A stretch of 64,000 bases of DNA, from the NCBI GenBank assembly GCA_008508345.1, contig QNGE01002646.1:1-64000 (forward strand). Reading direction: 5' to 3'. The notes under the pieces were generated by a model, which was not told where the DNA came from, did not search any database, and worked only from the letters and a program-made list of their open reading frames with translations. This document shows positions 59,000 through 64,000 of the stretch, piece after piece. The position numbers were made by a program, and so were the translations under genes. This DNA is from Paragonimus westermani (taxonomy: Eukaryota; Platyhelminthes; Trematoda; Plagiorchiida; Troglotrematidae). The number at the start of each line of letters is the position of its first letter. The stretch's first letter is position 1.

Positions 59000-61435
59000 A
59001 TCCAATGATCCCATTGTGTTTAAGCAGCTGAATAGCTACATAATTTTCACTTTGAATTCAGATGTCAAAGCGTGATTTCCAAACTATTAACATGACTAAA
59101 TAACTTGAAAAATTCATCCTTAAATCTTCATACTCTAGCGCTACTGTGTGCACATTTCCATACAACGTTCTCCATTCTATCTGCATACTCGTAAACGAAG
59201 TTGTTGTGTTGTAAGTGGATAACCGTACAGTATACAGACTTGCTGATGTGTTTTACAATGTTTCGCCTCCAGAATAAGCGTAAAACATGACGATACTACC
59301 CTATAGGTAACGCAGAATGAAATGTTCCATGTAGATAATATCCTACACAAATCTGACGTTCTATGTTGAAACTTACACAATTAGGGCAGCCTTTACGCAT
59401 GTAATTTCCACCACAAATGCTGACCAACTAGCTGGCAATACCAGTATGACATCCTTTGTTTGAGTACAGTCTGAAATCGAGCTCTTAGAAAACCTTGGGA
59501 TATTGAAAAAATATATGTCTTCCTGAAACTGTCATTGTTTACCGATGTGGCACCAACAGCAATTATCCATCTTTTACAATCCCATATTAATTAGCAGCAC
59601 ATCAATCCACTGGTACCAGAAGGTAAATTGGAACAACTGCTTCCATTGTCCGGTACCAGCCTAATGACTAAATTTCAACATGGTTTACAGCTTTCAGTCT
59701 AATACATGAGTACCATGGCTTAAGCTACCCATGGCTAACAGTGTTGGTCCACAAAGTGTCAAGGTAATCAGTCAGCCAAAATGTGTCAAGAACAAAAATT
59801 AGGTAAGTAAGCGACAACGGAGATAGACTAAGAAGTACGGTTAATTAATTTCTTCGACATTGACTGCGACATGTTGTCCCCTCCAAGCGCGGTTCCAGCC
59901 AGCGGTGTTGATCCTTCGAAGACCCAGATTAGATATACAACCCACAGAATCTTTTCCCAGAGGATTGGTCAAAGATTTCATAGCCTATTACCTCGTCGTT
60001 TACGTAACCACCTTGCGGCTTTCTCTAACCATCAACAGTCATGGTGAGTAGTGCATAGTGCGTCAAACAACCCGCGTGCATACGAATTATCAGACTCAAC
60101 CAACTGAGACTTTGTGTTTTCATTAGCTCGGTAACATACTGCGGCTTTGCATAGTTCCCAACCACATACTTACAGACTGTCGTATAGGTCACGCAGTCAG
60201 CTCACTTGATTGAGAAAATTGATAGATTTATTCATTTTACTGCCTAATGAATGAATGTGTGGTCTGATCAGTTTCAATACTATGACAGTAGTATATCAGT
60301 GGCTTCCAAAAAGAAGCGAGTGGTACGGGTTTTCAGTATTTACATATTAGGTACATAAGTATGCCAACTACTTGGCACGAGTTATCCGAGGAAGATTTTT
60401 CGAAGTTTTGATACGATTACTGTACAAATCGATTTACACCTTACTGCTCCCAAACACACAACAGTCTTGAAACCTAGTTCAAACGAGATTGACTGGTAAA
60501 ATGGCGCTGCTAGTCCCGCCTTACCACTGCATTGCTTGTCATAATCTACAGCAGATTAGCAACAAGCTCCCTGAAGAAGCTTGCGTCATCTATCATAAAG
60601 CAATATATGATGACCTCACATGAGGTTTACTCAACGCAGATTCCATGTTCTGTTCTCAACTTGGAACAAATGCACACCATAAAGATTACAAACAGACACT
60701 GTCAATCCACTTTACGAATGTGACGTTGAGAATGCGGTAAGTAGTAGAGAAAATGCAGAAACGTCTGCTACCAGAGTGTCTTGTAATTCTGGTATTCTTT
60801 TTACGCTATAGTCCGGCCCGGCGCACCGCATCAACCGGATCTATCTAGCTGAGAAAAAGCGGACCCCATACGTACAGGACAGAAACCCGGACTGGTCACT
60901 AGAGCTAAAATTGAGTCGGTTTTCGTTTCGGATGCTTCTTGAAACGCTCTATTTTTAACTTGTTATCTTTCTTCTACCATCCACCTACTGGTAAGCCAGC
61001 GTACATTCGTGAGGCCAGAGATTATCACTCAGACGGGCGGTCGATTGAAAAAGGCACTGCACTTGTGAGGTTGGTCTAAACGACACTCTGCACATCACAA
61101 GTTCTAATTGAATAAGACAGCCTTTATTCAGTGTCATACTTAACCTGTGAATTGCAACTTTAAGTCCCCTGTGTCTTAGTAATTTCAGAAGCCACACCGT
61201 TCCAAATCTTGTGTGTGCGCGCAGTGCCAAACTAGGTGCAACAACTTACACCCAGACCGCATGCTGTGATCTCAAGATAGCCACTTTCATACAAAGTAGT
61301 TTTCCACTACAGCACCTAACTACTCACGAATATTGTGTTTTGCAGTTGCAACAACGTCAAAAGGAACACAGTTTTTTGGAAAAGAAAAACACACAACAGC
61401 TCTTTGGTTGAACCGCTTCTGTATTACAGTATAAC
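59000..61435. other. no convincing gene
   Basis: Short frames on both strands (59177-59380 -, 59860-60051 +, 60532-60723 +, 60985-61230 -) lack splice partners. AT-rich and stop-dense. Confidence 0.4.
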
Positions 61436-61443
61436 AATACACG

Positions 61444-62427
61444 TTAACCTGTTTGCATGGGCCTGGTGACATTGTGATTTTGAGGTTCGCATTTGAGCAT
61501 TTTGCACATTTTCGAACAACAATGTGAGTTTAGTGTGCAACTATAACCATTTCCCACGCAGGTTTGACATGTACCCGAAGAAAACATCTTCTTTTGACAT
61601 TTCAACTCTCCGCAACACCGTTTCACTGGACTCCCGGTGCACGACCGTCCAAGCGGAATGCAATCGTCCGCCCAGATATCTGACATTTGGAATTCGGGTA
61701 AGCAAAAAAGTGTGTGAACGAAAGCAGGTGATCAATTGACGTATTCGATAAAAAGAACATTTAAAGCAATGTATTTGCATACGGATACATAGACAGAATT
61801 ACTCGAGTTATTGTGCATTTTGGATAAAGACTTTCTCAAGTGAACACACGGATCAAGAGTTGCTCGATGGTTTAAAGTCTTCATTGTTTGATGTTTCGTT
61901 TAACTACACCTTATCATTTAAATTAAGCAACGCACCGAATAGCTCTAGACTTTAGCTTTCCAAGCATTGACTTAAGTAAGTAAGCCTTTGGATACATATT
62001 TGTAGAGAAGGGTCACGCAGATACTGCAAGTTTCACAATTTCACGCTATAGAAATGAAAACATTCAAAATGTTTTCCCCGGTTAAACAAACTTGGTACTC
62101 CTGCAAAACCCCTGTTTAATGCGTGGTTTGTAAGGGTCACGTAATCAATGATTGGAGGTGAGATAAACAGGCCACATTAGATCACCACTGAATAGTCGGC
62201 CAGATTGATATTGAATGCTGTAGTTGGGTGATAGCTTGAAACACGACTGCTTAGAATGCTGTGTTTTGAGGTCTGATCAGCAAGTCCTGATTAGTTTTAA
62301 AACATGTGGAATTTTCATTGGAGTACTAGTATGTGAAAGGTCAAACAGACAGATAAAACTGGTTCTTGCACTTACTTTGTACTATCAGTAGAATGCACAG
62401 CGTCGAAAACCGGACAAGAGCAGACAT
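61444..62427 (-). CDS. two-domain cystine-knot secreted protein (UPF0506-like), 95 residues
   Basis: Exon 1 (62376-62427) is a signal peptide (MSALVRFSTLCILLIVQ) ending at a GTAAGT donor, phase 1. Exon 2 (61444-61679) follows AAATGTCAG and ends at TAA. The intron is 696 bases, and the joined frame is 95 codons plus stop. Cleavage is likely after NIWA. The mature part has 12 Cys in two knots: C-x6-C-x7-CC-x4-C-x9-C, then C-x6-C-x5-CC-x3-C-x4-C, the inhibitor-cystine-knot spacing. The two start at DDCIPLGRSC and QTCVGNGYSC. I know this arrangement from trematode proteins grouped as UPF0506. Such proteins are presumably secreted, but their targets are unknown. No mutation is visible; this is the intact sister of the frameshifted gene at 32.2-33.1 kb on the same strand. 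Confidence 0.8.
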
Positions 62428-62665
62428 TAGTTGATGAGATAGTTTTACACTTTCGTGGATTGTTCAATCAGTGTGACATTTATACTGTTGTTGATATGCT
62501 TGCTTTTGGTACGGACAGCAGTGTTGACGTTCACATGTTGATACACAACACAATCTGCTGGTAGGTACGTTCATCACAGCAAACATACTAAGCAGTCATC
62601 GAATGGAACGTGTTGGTGTGTTTAGCATGTTGTGCCTGTAGGGGCTACTCATAAGACGGATAGAT

Positions 62666-63002
62666 TTATGAGCCACTTGAGGTCATAAAGTGAAGGGTCC
62701 AAGTGCGGACTAAACTGAAAGGATTGGATTTCAAACACACCAACATATGTGATTCGACGATTGCCCTCCAAGTCGCCTGTGTACTGCATTTTCGTTTGTT
62801 TGAATCGGTTTCACAAACTTTTTGGCCGGATGCAAAATTAATGCAAACTATGGCTCTCTTAAGTTCAACTCGTTGTTCCTTAGCCAATGGATTACGCAAT
62901 AAAAGCTTCAACATATCGCACAATATGTTCGTCCCCGTCCGTTCTGTTTACGGTATGAAGGTGGTGCCTGTAGCTATTTCTGCATGCCTGTTAACCGCCT
63001 GA
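62666..63002. other. overlapping open frames on both strands, one may be an exon
   Basis: On minus, 62666-62923 reads NPLAKEQRVELKRAIVCINF, with further Cys and Lys-rich text. On +, 62703-63002 reads DSTIALQVACVLHFRLFESV. Both are protein-like and neither has clear paired splice sites. It lies 240 bases upstream of the start of the cystine-knot gene. Confidence 0.3.
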
Positions 63003-63009
63003 TACAAAT

Positions 63010-64000
63010 TTTAACAGCCAACAGAGAATCAAAAGTAACTGAGTAAATATCTTTACCCCTCCTTTAACAATCCATGAACATAAAAACTGAGACAGCCACA
63101 ATTTTGAACGCCAACATCTTGACAGGTGTGACACGGAATAACACCGAACGGGACACAAAATGTTATTCAGCTAAGTAAGCTAGCAAACGGCGTTTACGCT
63201 AACGGTCAATTACATTGTTGAAAACGTTGTACCACAACACGGAACCTTGCCTTCCAACTTGGTAACGCTCGGATGGGTTTGAAAACAGCTGTAATTTCTA
63301 AAATAATTTGACTGTTTTGTGAACAACAGAAAACGTTCAACCAATGTGACTATCCTGTCTATTACATGTTCGAGTATAAGGTTACCTACAACAATTCAGA
63401 GAGCAAAAGTCTGTAATAATGATTTTCCTTTATCCAACAAAATAATGAGTCAGGTTTTCGATGAGTACTGGCAACAAGACTAGTAACTGTTTGATCAGGT
63501 GGTCATGAGCTAGAAATTCACATGTTAAACAGGTTGACGTAGGAACCGCCAATGCAGACAATGTTGGTTTAGCGGTGACCCATGTGGGAATATATGAGTT
63601 ATTCTGTGAGCTAAGAAGAACTGTCAGGTCTAAGTCTTGTATACTGCAAATAGAGTGGGTGTGTGAAAGAAACCTATGTAACCAGTGTCACTCACTCACT
63701 GACGTAATGGTGGAAATAGTAACAATAATGATAGTGGTAACTTAGAAGAATGCAAGCTCCCAACTTTACTCCGGTAAGTTGTTAACTATCACCTGCTTCT
63801 ATAAAAAAAACTGGTTAAAAACAGTGTATCGTACAGACTACAACAAAACGTCTTGTGTTCAATTTTTGCGTGATTCAATGCACGATTAGTGTTCTCCATT
63901 TAGACAGTAGGCTGTGTGATTTTCAGGCCTGGTGTTATAGAGGAAATGGGCAACGCCCGTTTTGTTGACTACTAGCCGCTTTGAAATATGCTCCGGTGCA
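63010..64000. other. no convincing gene
   Basis: AT-rich, stop-dense sequence with no supported exon or repeat. Confidence 0.5.

Overview
This is a eukaryotic genomic window with split genes and many decayed retroelements. I infer a digenean flatworm (a fluke). The basis is several Penelope-like element (PLE) fragments, two secreted cystine-knot genes of the kind I know from flukes as UPF0506-type proteins, and coding exons that are mostly symmetrical and phase 1, some joined by introns of only about 30-40 bases. Overall base composition looks moderate, which fits liver, lung or intestinal flukes better than Schistosoma. The species cannot be read from the sequence, and almost no exon belongs to a family I can name with confidence.

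Left third (0-27 kb): a TCA microsatellite; a four-exon secreted-type gene on + (3.3-4.1 kb); single minus-strand exons at 2.2, 4.6, 5.2 and 6.0 kb; an exact 229-base duplication around a single N (5387-5845) that looks like an unmerged contig overlap; a three-exon phase-1 gene on + (6.5-7.9 kb); minus exons at 9.9, 12.6 and 13.6 kb; a two-exon small membrane protein on minus (18.2-18.9 kb); and a multi-exon extracellular-type gene on minus (23.2-25.8 kb). Two copies of a 432-base repeat, differing at one base, lie at 10.1 and 24.3 kb. A tRNA-like sequence is at 26.6 kb.

Middle (27-34 kb): a + gene ending in a hydrophobic tail (27.0-27.5 kb), a five-exon minus gene with a 60-base and a 72-base micro-exon (28.0-30.5 kb), a minus gene with a 31-base intron (31.0-31.4 kb), and a frameshifted cystine-knot gene (32.2-33.1 kb).

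Right half (36-64 kb): an exon cluster at 36.4 kb, Ty3/gypsy-like integrase pieces in scrambled order (38-39.3 kb), PLE relics at 40.8-42.3, 45.2-45.4, 47.4-48.5 and 56.5-57.3 kb plus a PLE 3' tail at 58.9 kb, a three-copy dispersed repeat (43.8, 54.0, 54.9 kb), minus exons with immunoglobulin-like motifs (51.7-53.6 kb), a minus two-exon extracellular-type segment (57.4-58.4 kb), and the intact two-domain cystine-knot gene (61.4-62.4 kb).

The common thread is a set of small, probably secreted or membrane proteins built from phase-1 exons, many starting with a short hydrophobic exon. This resembles the architecture of helminth secreted-protein gene families. All exon models were assembled by eye from splice sites and reading phase and need transcript support.
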